Positions 30,322 to 42,909 of a stretch of 64,000 nucleotides of DNA are shown here, in pieces. This DNA comes from Pleurodeles waltl. Lineage: Eukaryota > Chordata > Amphibia > Caudata > Salamandridae. The stretch is from NCBI RefSeq assembly GCF_031143425.1, contig NC_090437.1, forward strand, positions 1,172,766,863 through 1,172,830,862. Reading direction: 5' to 3'. A program made the position numbers and the translations under genes. Below the pieces are notes generated by a model, which had not been told where the DNA came from, made no database searches, and worked only from the letters and a program-made list of their open reading frames with translations. Position 1 is the stretch's first letter. The number at the start of each line of letters is the position of its first letter.

Positions 30322-33300
30322 ACTAATCTAGCAACTCCCCCGTCCATCCAAAGTACATCAAATAGCTCTGGTACAGAAGAGAACTTGGAATGTTTAAGTG
30401 GAGTCCCAGGGCCGGGAAGCGGACTACTGGAACTTTAATTTTTTTTAAATCCTAAAAAGGTACAAAGCTGCAAGTCTGGAGTAGCAAATACCAGGCCCCA
30501 AACATCAGGTACCAGACACCAAATACTAACCACTAAACCCCAATCTGCAAAGCAAAGTGCCCTTTAATTGGCTACCAGCCTTTTGGCTTTGTCAAAACTT
30601 GTTTTGTTTCGTCTTTATAAGACTTTGTTGAAGGAGCGGTCAGTCTCTCCAATATACATTAAAAAAATCCCCTAAAAGCTAAAAGTATTTTTTGTCACAG
30701 AAAGCATACACCCACACTGTGCTTAAAGGGCTCTGCTCAGTGGAGGTGCTCCTTGTGAAAGAGCAGGGTGCCGGTCCCTCGCATGCCTGAAAAGGGTTGA
30801 AGAAAGCATGAATGACGCAGACCAATGAATGAATGAATGAATGGGGCTGGCAGCCCCTATATGTATGTCCATATAATTTCAGTAAAATTAAACACTCCTC
30901 ACACTGAAAAAATAAATAAAAGCGGTTACTGAAATTCAGTCCGTCATTTATTACAGATGCAAAGCACCTACTTTCTTTAACATAAAAAAAGAGGGAGTAT
31001 TACGTGTTGGCAGTTGGCACCATGATGTGTGTGGCGTGATCTAAGACAGGGTAAACAGTCTGTTCTGCCGCTGAAAGTATCCCGACCTCCACCGTGTAAA
31101 GCAACTGTTGTAGTGTCGACGAGGGCCCATTAGTAATGTTTAATCAACATCACATCATTAGAAAGACCCTGTCAGAGGCGGAGAGAGCTCTTTTTGAAAC
31201 ACGTGGCGCACAGATGGGGCAGCAAGTGCCAGCAATACACAGAACATCTACAAAAATAGCTTAATGCAATGTCTCATTTCCACATGTATTCTATGACGAG
31301 TCCTTGATTTAGCGGAAGTATTCAAAACCGGAACCTTTCAAAACCGGAACTCTCGGGATTCAACAAAACCATGGCTTCTTGTACAATGCAAAACGTAACA
31401 TCTGAATGTGTGGAGCTGAAGATATTAGGATTAGAATGGTTGCTTGACATTTTCATAATCAACGTGTGCATTCGAAACACAAGCCTTCGTTTAAGAGCTG
31501 GGAATAAAGCGACGGAGGAGTAAAAATATTCGATAACTAGTTTAACCAACAGTTTACTTCTGCTCTGCACTTTAACAAATTATCCTGCAGGCTATACGGT
31601 TCTCTGAGGCTCAGGCTTGCCGCTGAAATAAGCACAGATCTCTAGTCATGAGTGCGAATCCCGGCAGGGCTCACTCAGCCTTTCATCCTTCTGTGGTCAC
31701 TAAATGATAAATTAAATACTAAAAACACCTATTATTTACAGCACTGAGAATAGGCGTTAGCCTGGTACGGTGTAGTACACAGAAAAACATATACATTCAG
31801 TATGAAATAACACTTTGACAATTACCAGCAACGTTGCCAGCCGCTAAAGGTGGCTCTAAAATGCTAACGTTAGGAGTATCGGTAATAGTTTCTTTACCAC
31901 GAATCCTTATCTATGGGCTACGACCTGCAGGTACGCTAAAACACCCAACAGAATGTCAACACTGCAACCTGTTGACCTCAGCATGCATTTGGCATGGCGG
32001 CCATCTTTGGTCGTGCTGTGGGTCCTACAAAGGCATGGTGGTGGGCAATAGGATGTTCAAAGCTGTCTGGGTAGACAGACACTGCTTGCAACTGAAGTCA
32101 TTTAACCTCCAAGTGAGAGCGTCTTTCGCGTGCCACGCCCCTCTTAAAAAAAAAAAAAAAACACCGATGCGTAAATATCATTGCTGGTTGAGAAGAATGG
32201 CAGACCGCCACATGAGTGCAGCTAAAATGTGGGCCATAAACCTCAGAAGTAGCGTGTAGGCAGCATCGCGGATTTACCACCACCCACATGTTAGACTCCA
32301 AGAACGGCAGCTTGCTAAGGCGGCAGCTTCCTACTGCCAAAATAGAGCCTTCTGCAATGCCGGTAGGCCTACGTTTAACATTAGTTAAGTCACAGGTAAG
32401 CAGTGCTTTGGAGCTCACAAGGCCTGGGTACAATAGTGAGCCATGCCAAATATGCAACTGGCATTTCTGTGCAGTAATTGGAATTAAATGTATCACTGCA
32501 TAAGGATCAAACACTTACACCCCTTGTTCAAGGCCCTCTTTAAGAATAAAAGTCACGTTAGGGCACTACAACGCCGCTAGAAGACGGACTTTTCTAAAAA
32601 AAAGGAAGTCCTTTAATTTTCGAAAGTGCCACCAGCCCCTTCTGCCCAATCAAATGCGGTACTCAAGGAAATCAACGTGTGAACGGAGATTACGCCCCTC
32701 TCTCAGTAGTACTTCTGAAAGTTTCTTTTCCCTTGATGACATAAGGTGGTGCTATCAACCCCGACTTAAAAAGCAGTGAATACACAACCTCACCTAATGC
32801 CCAATGAAATGGCAAAAGACACCGCTTTTGCCATACGAGGACGACATATAAAAACAGCTTAAAATACTTTAGAGAGTACTAAAGCTCCTAGTAGGTACCA
32901 TTTACTTCTTTAAAACTGCGGCTATTGCCATTGTGCTATGAAGAAGGATGTAAATGGCGTCTCACACGAACGATATTCAAGGGGGTATATATAGTTCCAG
33001 AGTTTATAAGGGCACCCGGTGCTGTTTTAAATTTAAATCATCTATCGGGCTGTAGGAGTTGCATGGACTGTAGCCAGTCTCCAGAAGTTGGACGCATCGT
33101 TAGGTGAAACTGTACCTTAAGTCATTGGATAGAGGCCAGAAGTATTACTTTATCTGGTCTGTCAAGCGCCGCTGGTGAAAAGAGCCGTCCTTAGTATTGT
33201 GGCTGCTCGAAGACTGTCAACGAGGGGGTCGCCAGACGACTCCTGGCTCGTCCTCTGGTACCCCTGGCAATGCTCCTGTGACCCCCTGCCAATAATACTT

Positions 33301-35714
33301 CAAACTGGCCTGCATGCTGCTAGAAATCCTTATTACCGAGGAAAATATAGAATAGAAAAAAGTCATCTTTTCTCTTTCACAGGTTGGAAGCAAGCATCAG
33401 AAAAACACTGTTCAGCGTATTATACAGACTGTGCACCAAACAGAATGCAGATATAGTTCATTTATTTTCCCCGTATAGAGAGCATTTCCGGCATCTTCGA
33501 TCTTGGGAAGAAATATCTTCCTTTTCTTCAACTTTTAGTTTTGTTTTTCTAACAGTATAGTGCTGCTGTGGAACACACACACGAAGCCCAAGCACACGTG
33601 GACTATTAGTATCTATTTTTCTTTACCAGAAAGTTTTACGTGAATTAAAAAATACCCTTAAAGCATATGTATAGGATATGTAATGTCCATTCAGCTGCAG
33701 ATCAGCAAGGCGACTTCCTATATCTGCTTTATTTGTAGTGCTTAGCAATGCACGATTGCTCCAAATCCTCGGCCAGTCACGTCCACAATGGGTTTATTTT
33801 CTGAACATATTTTTGACCTACTTTCCATATATTCAAGTTTAACGTTCTCCAAGATGATCTTCTTCAACATAATTAAATGGATCTGAAGAAATACAAATAA
33901 AACCTAGAGTGAAGACCGATACAAAATCAGGGAGTGAGTGGTCATAACGCAGTTCTGCTCTTTCACAGATATAACAACTAAACCCCCTCCTCCCCATTGT
34001 TTTAGTGCTCTGCATTAAAAACAAAAACACCTCACTAGATGTTCATTGTAGAGTCATGTCACTTGCTGTGATAACAGGATCACATTTCAGATAAGGTTCC
34101 TTCCTATGATGGCACAAGGGTCAAAAGTCAAGCAAGGTAATTTCCTGTTAAGTGCCTTGAAGGTTAGTGATGCAATTTTGGTGCATCTATATCTATATTT
34201 TGAACCTAACAGCATGTGCCGGCTATAATGGTGTACAAAAAACTATTCTAGTGTTTAAAAAAAATAAGTCAGTAGATCGTAGGGATACGTCAAAACACAT
34301 TTGTCTCTCGTTTCAGCTACTAGTAAACTAGTAACACTTTCCTTATTAAGGATGAATTAATATATCAATTGCCATAAAAAGAACTAAGAATGCTTAGAAA
34401 TCGCAGAGGTTACAATTCAGGATAGTGGGTTTGGTTGATTTCAATCCTCCTAATATATACCATATTTTGAATCATGTAAGCTGGTTTAACTGGACTGTAA
34501 AAGTATTCTGCAACTCTCTTCGAATTCAATACATTGCAAGCTTAATTTGCTGGTGACGGAGGGGGTGCAGCCAGCCTGTTTCCATTCGTTAAACATTAAC
34601 ATATAGATCCAATATATGACCTGTTATTTCCTACTTGTCAGGTTCAGTTTTTTCCTGTGTGTGGCTAACCCCAAGTCCACCACCTACGCAATGTCTTGAA
34701 AATATCGTTCCGCCAGTGTTTCACCACATCAAGTGCCTGGTTGTGTCCTTGGCTACACTGAACCTTACTTGCCACTTCGAAGACCACCATCAGGTTTGCA
34801 TAAATCCACTTTTCCAATCTCAAATATCATCCATTGGTGACATTTCTGTGATCTACAAGAAGGGTGTGCAGCCCCTTCCTATAACGCTACCACAAATCGC
34901 ATAAAATTAAATGAATGGTGGGCTCCAGAATATAGACCAATGATAAACCAATAGACCCCCATCATTCCCATTCACCAACACCATTTCTCTTCTGTTCTTG
35001 ATTGGCTGTCTGTGCAGGGTCGCCATATGTAGACCATGTCACAAGCTTTTGATAATGAACAATTCTTCTCTGTGACCTATGTGAATGCTATGACCGAGAT
35101 CCAAGTACATCACATCCAGTGGTTTTTCCATGATCTGACCTACAGCCAACTGGTGGGAGCTTCTCCAGGTCAAACCCAGCTGTGCCCATTTAATTATTTC
35201 AGTGACGTTTCCTTCTTCCTCTCCACTAGTGACCTGTGCATAACTAGCCTAAGTTGGCAGCCTTCTATGTACGAATCAGAACCAGAACCCTAGCCTCGGG
35301 CAACACCAAGATCTGCAGAAAGTGGCTTATCAAATGTATTTGCGATATTGGAAATACCAGAGGACCTCGGAGTCCATCGCCAATCACTGCCTTATTTTGC
35401 ACCAAGTTTTTGTAGTGTGATTTTATCTTTTCTGTCATAGCCAAACCAGCTGTAAAATGACCGGGTGGATATGCTTCAGTAAGGATGCCATGCATGGACC
35501 AATGTAAAGTGCTAACCTCCTCTGAACATGTAAAGCACCACGATGTCATAGCAAGGCTGGAAAGGCTGGGTTCGTTTGGTGGACGGTACCCAACACTACA
35601 CACTGGAACAGAAGAGTCTGTTATCACAGGGTTTACACCATGCAACTGCCTTGAGCAATAGGCGTTATCATCAATTCTAGGAGGCAGGCAATAAGTCTTC
35701 AGAAAATGAATAAA
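30322..35714. other. non-coding stretch with short simple repeats
   Basis: No gene or named element supported over 5.4 kb. A short AATG run lies near 30825-30842 and a 15-base A-run near 32146-32160. Several small open frames lack any family signature. Confidence 0.45.
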
Positions 35715-35719
35715 TATAG
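35715..35719. repeat. target-site duplication TATAG, left copy
   Basis: TATAG precedes the solo LTR and recurs at 38388-38392. Confidence 0.9.
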
Positions 35720-38387
35720 TGTAGGAAGATGGCTCTGTATGCACTATTTCAAAGTAAGGAATAGTATGCACAGAGTCCAAGGGTTCCCCTTAGAGGTAAG
35801 ATAGTGGCAAAAAGAGATAATACTAATGCTCTATTTTGTGGTAGTGTGGTCGAGCAGTAGGCTTATCAAAGGATTAGTGTTAAGCATTTGTTGTACACAC
35901 ACAGGCAATAAATGAGGAACACACACTCAGAGACAATTCCAGGCCAATAGGTTTTTGTATAGAAAAATATCTTTTCTTAGTTTATTTTAAGAACCACAGG
36001 TTCAAATTTTACATGTAATACTTTAAATGAAAGGTATTGCAGCTAGGTATTTTAGGAACTTTGAATAATCACAATAGCATATATACTTTTCAAATGAATC
36101 ACATATAGCTATTTTAAAACTAGACAGAGCAATTTTCACAGTTCCTAGGGGGAGTAAGAGTTTGTTAGTTCTTGCAGGTAAGTAAACCACCTACGGGGTT
36201 CAAGTTTGGGTACAAGGTAGCCCACCGTTGGGGGTTCAGAGCAACCCCAAAGTTACCACACCAGCAGCTCAGGGCCGGTCAGGTGCAGAGTTTAAAGTGG
36301 TGCTCAAAACGCATAGGCTTCAATGGAGAAGGGGGTGCCCCTGTTCCAGTCTGCCAGCAGGTAAGTACCCGCGTCTTCGGAGGGCAGACCAGGGGGGTTT
36401 TGTAGGGCACCAGGGGGGAGGGGGACACAAGTTAGCACAGAAAGTACACCCTCAGCAGCACGGGGCGGCCGGGTGCAGTGTGCAAACACACGTCGGGTTT
36501 CCAATGGAAATCAATGGGAGACCAAGGGGTCTCTTCAGCGATGCAGGCAGGCAAGGGGGGGGGGCTCCTCGGGGTAGCCACCACCTGGGCAAGGGAGAGG
36601 GCCTCCTGGGGGTCACTCCTGCCCTGGAGTTCCGATCTTTCAGGTCCTGGGGGCTGCGGGTGCAGAGTCTTTTCCAGGCGTCGGGATCTGGGAGTCAGGC
36701 AGTTGCGGTCAGGGGGAGCCTCAGGATTCCCTCTGCAGGCGTCGCTGTTGGGGCTCAGGGGGGGCAACTCTGGCTACTCACAGTCTCGTAGTAGCCGGGG
36801 AGTCCTCCCTGAAGTGTTGTTTCTCCACAAGTCGAGCCGGGGGCGTCGGGTGCAGAGTTGCAAGTCTCACGCTTCTGGCGGGAAACGCAGTTGTTTTAAA
36901 GTTGCTCCTTTTGAAACAAAGTTGCAGTCTTGGGTGAACAGAGCCGCTGTCCTCGGGAGTTCTTGGTCCTTCTAGAGCAGGGCAGTCCTCTGAGGATTCA
37001 GAGGTCCCTGGTCCCTGGGGAAAGCGTCGCTGAAGCAGTGTCTTTAGAAGGGAGGGGGGGGGGAGACAGGCCGGTACAGCTGGGGCCAAAGCAGTTGGTG
37101 TCTCCGTCTTCTCTGCAGGGTTTTTCAGCTTAGCAGTCCTCTTCTTCTTAGGTTGCAGGAATCTGAGTTCCTAGGTTCTGGGGAGCCCTTAAATACTAAA
37201 TTTAAGGGTGTGTTTAGGTCTGGGGGGTTAGTAGCCAATGGCTACTAGCCCTGAGGGTGGGTACACCCTCTTTGTGCCTCCTCCCAAGGGTCACATTCCT
37301 ATCCCTATTGGGTGAATCCTCCATCTGCAAGATGGAGGATTTCTGAAAGTTAGAGTCCCCTCAGCTCAGGACACCTTAGGGGCTGTCCTGACTGGTCAGT
37401 GACTCCTCCTTGTTTTTCTCATTATCTCCTCCGGCCTTGCCGCCAAAAGTGGGGCCGTGGCCGGAGGGGGCAGGCAACTTCACTAGCTGGAATGCCCTGT
37501 GGTGCTGTAACAAAGGGGGTGAGCCTTTGAGGCTCACTGCCAGGTGTTACAGCTCCTGCAAGGGGGAGGTGATAAGCATCTCCACCCAGTGCAGGCTTTG
37601 TTACTAGCCACAGAGTGACAAAGCCACTCTCCCCATGTGGCCAGCAACATGTCTCGAGTGTGGCAGGCTGCTAAAACCAGTCAGCCTACACGGGTAGTTG
37701 GTTAAGGTTTCAGGGGGCACCTCTAAGGTGCCCTCTGGGGTGTATTTTACAATAAAATGTACACTGGAATCAGTGTGCATTTATTGTGCTGAAAAGTTTG
37801 ATACCAAACTTCCCAGTTTTCAGTGTAGCCATTATGGTGCTGTGGAGTTCGTGTTTGACAGACTCCCAGACCATATACTCTTATGGCTACCCTGCACTTA
37901 CAATGTCTAAGGTTTTGCTTAGACACTGTAGGGGCACAGTGCTCACCTATGGTATAGTGCACCCTGCCTTAGGGCTGTAAGGCCTGCTAGAGGGGTGACT
38001 TATCTATACTGCATAGGCAGTGTGAGGTTGTCATGGCACCCTGAGGGGAGTGCCATGTCGACTTACTCGTTTTGTCCTCACCAGCACACACAAGCTGGCA
38101 AGCAGTGTGTCTGTGCTGAGTGAGGGGTCCCCAGGGTGGCATAAGACATGCTGCAGCCCTTAGAGACCTTCCCTGGCATCAGGGCCCTTGGTACCAGGGG
38201 TACCAGTTACAAGGGACTTACCTGGATGCCAGGGTGTGCCAATTGTGAAAACAAAAGTACAGGTTAGGGAAAGAACACTGGTGCTGGGGCCTGGTTAGCA
38301 GGCCTCAGCACACTTTCAAATTAAAACTTAGCATCAGCAAAGGCAAAAAGTCAGGGGGTAACCATGCCAATGAGGCATTTCCTTACA
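35720..38387 (-). repeat. solo LTR of the Gmr1-like family
   Basis: A single 2668-bp LTR runs from TGTAGGAAGATGG to CATTTCCTTACA in the same orientation as the pair at 216 and 7966, with perfect 5-bp duplications TATAG on both sides and no internal region. This is the product of recombination between the two LTRs of a former full element. Its distal half is identical to the right LTR of the complete element over the stretch compared in detail (37380-37650), including loss of the same 15-bp stretch. It has private changes elsewhere, such as a longer G-run near 36556 and loss of about 9 bases near 37290. Confidence 0.93.
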
Positions 38388-38392
38388 TATAG
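38388..38392. repeat. target-site duplication TATAG, right copy
   Basis: Directly follows the LTR terminus TTACA and matches 35715-35719. Confidence 0.9.
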
Positions 38393-41300
38393 TTATTAGA
38401 CACATGGTTAATACTGTCAGAAGTAGAACTGACAGTGCCCTTGAGCAATTACCAGAGAGACAGGTGAAGTGCTAGAAGATATAGCAGAGAAATACAATTA
38501 TGTGACCAGAGCAGAGGATAAACAACCACCCTTAATTAGATGGGCATCGGAGAGGCTAAACGATGATGACTGCTAGGCTGGAATAATGGGGACCTGGGAT
38601 TCGGTACTAAATCCGCGGACTCACAGCTAACCTAGAGGGTAGTGAATGGATTTACTAAACACTGCTAACTTTAACCACGAACATAAGGACTTCAGGCGTG
38701 ATTGAGTGCGGTACACACACGTATGCCACTTTCTTGTGGACTGAACAGAAAACACAGACAGACGCAGACAAGAGACACGCTGAAACGGTGGAGGCAATCA
38801 AAACGTAATCAGCAGCTATTGCTAAAGAGTAACCATGTTGTCAACGTTTCTGGACTAGGAAAGCCGGATAAATGATTTTTGGTGGTAAAACCGAGATGCA
38901 ACCTCCCGCCTGTGAGTGGCACCAAGCAAAAACAAAAATTAAAGGCCACTGTGCAAGAGCTGCGTTCACGGGTCTCTCACTATGCTGCAATGCAGCACTA
39001 ATTAACATAGGCAAGCCACTGGCCACCGTACACCACTGGACAATATAATTCTAATAGCCAGTACACCACAAATGTACATCGGTGACGAGACAGGGATGAA
39101 CCTGTACAAAAGCAGTTCGAGTGTTAAAAGCCTCAGGGATGTATTCACTAATCACGCCATTGCCTAGCATGGTTTTCTGGTTTTAGCTACCACAACTTGC
39201 TGGCAAGTGTCTTGTTACCAACAAAGCTGCTCTGAGCCTTCTTAAAAGCGTCACCAATTTGGGCACACAGAGGTCCCAAATTTGAAAAGAGAAAAAACGT
39301 GTGTGAGTTAACGTTTCTCACTTGCAATGGGTGAATAAAGATACTCACAACATGTGAATACAAGCGCGCAGCCTGCAGTACTTAAATGCGCATCCATCTC
39401 TCCAATGTCCTTCTTTCCCCGCTGGCAGAAAGTGTCTGTTTTCAATACAATAACAAAAAAGAGTATCGCTAGGATTATGTTCATGGATGTGGGACCTCTT
39501 GTTTCCAAACCATTTTGGGTCTTGCACAACAATGGGCAGTTCAACTTGAAAGGCTGGGCCACGCCCCTTCTGAATGAGAGGCGGAGCATCCACCAAATTG
39601 CTTATTTATCCTTTTTTATCCTCAACAGAGAGATAAAGTCCGAGTCAGTCTGGCACAAGGTACCATATCAGAGCATCCCATGTAACTTAGAGAGACTCAC
39701 CAAGAGGAAAACTATGTGATGTATGGATCACCTAAATTATTCATTCTCATTGCTCTAAAGAGCGATATACCACTTCCTGTATTAATTGTGCCATTTAGTC
39801 ATGCCATGTGGCAAAAGGATGCCCATCTGTGGGGGTCGTACACCACTCTTTAGGGACTCCACTTACACCTCACTTATGAATGCCAACAAAGCTGAAAAAT
39901 GCATGTGTTGCTGATGTTTACGCTCAGAGGGGTCTTGGTGCCAAGAATGATCTGTATATGGTTGGTCTCAGTTTGTAATAGCGAAGTGAGGGGGAAAAGG
40001 TGATGAAAAAGAAATGCTCCCAGAGCAATTGCTTGTAGTTAGGATTTATTCAAACTACATTATCGATGAATATTTGCCTCTGTCGACGTTTTCAAAGAAT
40101 CCAAACAAGAAAATGTATTTATTGCTCAACAGGCCAGGTCTCAACCTGTACGAGAACATGGTGATGGTGCAACTGAAGGTGGAAGACGCCGAAGTGTCAT
40201 CTTAGATTTAACTTTTATTACTGAAATATGTTTGTGCATGGATTACCTTCAAAGCAACGAACTATAAACCTTTTTATCGCCTCCATTCTTTTTTAGCCAG
40301 ACCTGATACTTTCTACTTCAGCTTTTACAATTCTAATCTGGCCTTTCGGTAATTTAAAACGTTGTTCTGTTTCCATTGGCAAGAAACCGAGACAAAGCAT
40401 AGAGAGCTCTCGCAGAGTCTATAATTTTCAAAAAAACTATTTTTACCTCAGCTTGGTTGCATTAAAAAAAAAAAACCTCAGTTCAGTCAACTGAAAAATA
40501 ATCTACGGTACTGGTCTGGTTGTTGGTTTCTCAGAAATACCTAACTTTCCAATATTTCCGTCCGGCCGAAGGAGGCACCCTGAAATCTTCTAGGAAGTGC
40601 CATTCGATTTAGGTGGCAAGGGTTCTATTTTCAGAACTGACCGGTATGTGTGACTCGCTTCTGAATGCGAGGGGGCAGAGTTTCTTTTTATTAACAAGGA
40701 TTACGCACAACCAGTCGACCACAAGGCCCAACTCTAAGGGAAAGTTCATCTGGCACTCACCTCAATTTGAGAAGAAATTGTTTGGACAAAAAGTGGTTTT
40801 CAATTCAAGTACTCTTTTGATGTGGACGTTGCCTTCAGATTTGAAGTCTTTTAAAGGCAGCTTGCTAGCATATAATAAGCAGGAGGTCTCAGTGAGATGA
40901 ACACTGTCAGCTAAAAGATGCTAAGACCTACCCGCGTGTGAGTTTGAATACCTACAAAGCCACCAACACAATCTTACACCCTACAGACATGAGTAAACTC
41001 AGTGCCACTAAAACAGGCGAACAGGAACAACTAATGTACAGTTCATATAATGACAGGAGTGAGGTAGGAAGCACTATGTAAACAAGAATTAGCAAAGGCA
41101 ATAGGTCTGGCCTATGCTGGTTCTTAGCAAACCTTTAAAAAATGATGTGTACTAAAACTGTGTTTAGAATAGTAGTGCCTGATTATGTGTTACATCGGAT
41201 CTGGGAACAGAGGGTTCTGCTGCTTACAAGTCGATCGTGGCTTTACTTTTGATCACACTTTAAACAACGCTAGGCCAAGTACTTGCTGTGTGTTTTGCCA

Positions 41301-41985
41301 GGAACGGTGCTAAGCGTAGTGCCCCCGAGGACACAATGGGCATGCGCGCCGCTCTGTGTGCCCCCGGGGCACAATGGTACTGCCGAAGGGGCTGCAGACG
41401 TTTGGTACATGTGTTACTGATGCGCCTTCTATTTTAGCAAGCATCAATATCTGAAACAGCACAGATGTAGGTCCTTCGTGTGTCACTAACTCTATTCTCT
41501 CTGCACTGGTCACTGCTCAGTTTCATTACTTGGATGAACGGATATCCAAAATACTTACAGGGTGCTTACTGCAGCCTGGTCCAAGGAGATGCGCCTGTGG
41601 GGCGTTCAGAAGGGAGTTAGTGCACAGAGCAGGCCTGCTTCGCTTCTGCCGGTACAAGATATCTATCTGGGCATCTAGCAATCTTTTAATTACAAGTAAT
41701 TCTTATCAAGAACGCAGCACAAGGGAATACAGAAATAGCCTGTGTGCCGTTTCCATTGAAGTCACCGATCAGATATGCCATCAGATAGCCGCACGGTTCA
41801 TAAGGCATGCGCTCTCTCGCCAGGGAAATTAAACAGTCTGCTGCGAGCCGGATGACGTGCTATTAGTCTCACATCAAAAAGTGCCATTTAATGAGTTGGC
41901 CTGCTGGACAAAACAACTCAAGAGCAACTGCTAACCAAGCCCATTGGCATTTTATTACTTGGTAATTCCTCAAATAGCCTTTAAA
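38393..41985. other. non-coding stretch
   Basis: No gene supported. Contains a 12-base A-run near 40465 and otherwise unrecognised sequence. Confidence 0.45.
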
Positions 41986-42050
41986 ACAGTGCTTAATTTG
42001 TAAATACAAACGTGCCGGTGCTCAGAGCTCTCCTTGAAACTGAGGGGGCC
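41986..42050 (+). repeat. interspersed-repeat end (GTGCTTAATTTGT...CCGGTGCT)
   Basis: GTGCTTAATTTGT followed by GTGCCGGTGCTCAG resembles, in reverse complement, the sequence at 48810-48865 (CTTAATTTGT, then CCGGTGCTGAG). A third related start is at 26090. The family is not identified. The two copies flank the Ngaro-like element in opposite orientation. Confidence 0.5.
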
Positions 42051-42734
42051 CGCGGGAAGCATAGAGCAACGCTCTAGTCTTCCCCGCGGGCCGGTTCGGG
42101 GAAGGAAGTGACGGCGGGACAGGGGATTGGGAGAAAGGTAAGTGGGGGTGGGTCTTAGGGGTGGGAATAAAAGGGGTTGGGGGTGGAGGGACCGGCCTCT
42201 TTCCGCGCTGACCCATCGCGCGGTTAGTTTGGCCGGTCCCTGGGGGTGCTCTTTCGGGAAAAAAAGGTAGTGTGGGGTTTTATGCAGAGCAGGCGGTGGG
42301 GCGCACACCCAAAGGCAACCGGGGCTGAGCACACGCTCTCCCCCGCGGGCTGGCATAAACAGGGGGTGGCAATGCGCTCCTCCGCGGGCGGCCGCTCCCC
42401 CTTTCCAGGCTGCACGTGTTTGGCAGCCGGCCAGGCCGCTCCTTCGGCTCCGCGGCCGGGCAAAGAACGGTAGCAACCAGAGCAAACAAGCCAGAGCCAG
42501 GGACAGAAAGGAACCGGTCGTGCTCTCCTCTACCGCGCCGGTTTTTTCCCCCCAAAAAAAAAAAAAAAAAAAAAAATGTTGAAATACTAGGGAACAAAGG
42601 AAAGAAGGACACACGCAGGGCAGAGAGTTTCCCCGCACTCCGAATGTTTTTTTTTTTTTTGGGGCCACAGGTCGGCAGGGCCTAGGTGAGGGCCCAAGTA
42701 GTTGGGCCAGTGCCCCCTAGGGGCCCCCCCCCCC

Positions 42735-42795
<61 letters not shown>

Positions 42796-42909
42796 ACAAT
42801 AAATCATTTAACAAAGAGCTCTTGTCTTCGTTTCCTAACGAGTACAAGAAGCCCGGGCACACCAAAAAAAAATAAAAAATAAAAAAAAAAGGAGGCCCGC
42901 CCCTGCACC
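42051..42909 (+). other. GC-rich leader and low-complexity block upstream of the Ngaro-like gag
   Basis: About 42051-42540 is strongly G/C-rich with CpGs. It is followed by an A-run (42556-42576), a T-run (about 42648-42660), a C-run plus A-run (42724-42750) and a (TA)n repeat (42751-42786), then A-rich sequence to 42890. The block probably contains the 5' terminal repeat and promoter of the element, but I could not identify repeat boundaries. Open frames on the minus strand are by-products of composition. Confidence 0.5.
42751..42786. repeat. (TA)n microsatellite after a poly-A run
   Basis: About 18 uninterrupted TA units directly follow 16 A. It lies just upstream of the gag start of the retroelement. 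Confidence 0.9.

Noticed and set aside
35265..35780. 171-codon minus-strand open frame upstream of and into the solo LTR
   Set aside because: It begins in the LTR and continues in unique sequence, shows no domain, and has no splice or start context.
41970..42668. 232-codon minus-strand open frame rich in Pro, Arg and Phe
   Set aside because: It runs through homopolymers and a GC-rich leader of the Ngaro-like element in antisense; no domain is visible.
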